Shown in pieces: positions 63,505 to 64,000 of a DNA stretch of 64,000 bases. Numbering within the stretch: position 1 is the stretch's first letter; each line of letters opens with the position of its first letter. Origin of the DNA: Martinezella lusitana. GTDB taxonomy: Bacteria > Pseudomonadota > Alphaproteobacteria > Rhizobiales > Rhizobiaceae. A program made the position numbers and the translations under genes. Location: the NCBI RefSeq assembly GCF_010668395.1, contig NZ_WUEY01000003.1:558001-622000 (forward strand), given 5' to 3'. Under the pieces are notes generated by a model, which had not been told where the DNA came from, searched no databases, and saw nothing but the letters and a program-made list of their open reading frames with translations.

Positions 63505-64000
63505 TCAACCTTTGGCGAGGAGGCTCGGTGAAACCGCCGCATCGTCCAACGATGCCACCGCGACCGCCTTCAGCGCAGCCTGCATGAAACCGTCGCGTGC
63601 CACAGCGATCTCAATACCGCGCGGCTCATAGACATGACGATGGAGGAAGAAGCCGGTCAGGCGGAAAGCGGCCGCGAGGCTTTCCCTATCGGCGGCGGCC
63701 ATGGCTCCGGCCGCAAGGAAGGACGGCAGCACCAGCATCTTGTCCGCCCATGGCATGCCGGCGGCCCGGCAGACGGCACGGCCGGATTTCGGCGAAACGA
63801 ACGCCAGATCCTCCCGCACGCCGGTCGCGGCGCATTCGGTCAAATCGAGGCCGAAGCCGAGATCGTTCAACACGGCAAGCTCGAAGCGCACGAAGAGCTC
63901 GCCGGCATCGGCGGGATTTTGCAGATTCTCCAGGATCACATCGAGCGCATCGTAGAGATGCGGATGCGGATCCCGCTCCGGCAGCAGCCGCAGCAGCGCG
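63505..64000 (-). CDS. recO: DNA repair protein RecO, partial
   Basis: About 165 C-terminal residues, with the N-terminus outside the window. The sequence [27 protein letters not shown] and [20 protein letters not shown] is characteristic of RecO. RecO anneals DNA and loads RecA with RecR. The frame is open to the window edge, so a GTG at 63939 should not be taken as the start. Confidence 0.85.
   Translation of the reverse strand, partial: ALLRLLPERDPHPHLYDALDVILENLQNPADAGELFVRFELAVLNDLGFGLDLTECAATGVREDLAFVSPKSGRAVCRAAGMPWADKMLVLPSFLAAGAMAAADRESLAAAFRLTGFFLHRHVYEPRGIEIAVARDGFMQAALKAVAVASLDDAAVSPSLLAKG

Noticed and set aside
63505..63939. Complete small gene starting with GTG at 63939
   Set aside because: The frame continues to the window edge with residues typical of RecO, so it is a fragment of recO rather than a separate gene.

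Overview
The window looks like part of the main chromosome of a Rhizobium-like member of the Rhizobiaceae. It is GC-rich and densely packed with housekeeping genes in an order familiar from that group: lptF-lptG-lptD-surA-pdxA-rsmA, then fabD-fabG-acpP-fabF-mltG-yicC-gmk, rpsF-rpsR-rplI, dnaB-alr, radA-cvpA-purF and psd-pssA. It also carries palindromic intergenic elements of the kind known from rhizobia (RIME-like). I saw no tRNA, rRNA, CRISPR array, prophage or insertion sequence with a transposase.

Layout. 1-2.8 kb: the tail of a Gfo/Idh/MocA oxidoreductase, a GrpB-family protein and the pepA-holC pair. 2.9-11.6 kb: a PAP2 lipid phosphatase, then LPS export (lptF, lptG, lptD), the periplasmic chaperone surA, pdxA and rsmA. 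11.6-18.3 kb, minus strand: fatty acid synthesis (fabD, fabG, acpP, fabF) followed by mltG, yicC and gmk. 18.5-21.7 kb: an aldo/keto reductase, an unusual secreted ClpP-fold/SH3 protein and a histidine phosphatase. 22-24.5 kb: rpsF-rpsR-DUF2232-rplI. 24.6-27.8 kb: a MarR/EmrB/EmrA-type efflux unit. 28-36.3 kb: dnaB, alr, lysE-like, radA, cvpA, purF and an SDR gene. 36.5-42.2 kb: cysS, a DUF559 nuclease-like gene behind a large palindromic element, two GFA-family genes, a prolyl aminopeptidase, a RIME-like element and cimA. 42.3-50.9 kb: rarD, LOG, a LysM protein, an Atm1-type ABC exporter, a class A acid phosphatase, psd and pssA. 51-64 kb: a 46-residue protein, SRAP/YedK, YnfA, Nudix, several envelope hypotheticals, a translationally coupled ygfZ-HD hydrolase-tyrosine phosphatase operon, two EF-hand proteins flanking sodC, a giant DUF2339 membrane protein, an HD hydrolase, a MOSC protein and the 3' part of recO.

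The genes with clear common purpose are those for the envelope (LptFGD, SurA, lipid phosphatase, fatty acid synthesis, Psd/PssA) and for translation and replication.

The most unusual items are three. First, a perfect 48-bp inverted repeat (37931-38121) whose right arm supplies the likely ribosome binding site of a DUF559 nuclease-like gene. Second, two EF-hand proteins that share a C-terminal tail and a CtrA-like upstream element. Third, the ClpP-fold/SH3 secreted protein with paired 12-bp direct repeats upstream. All functional statements are from reading the sequence; no database search was run.
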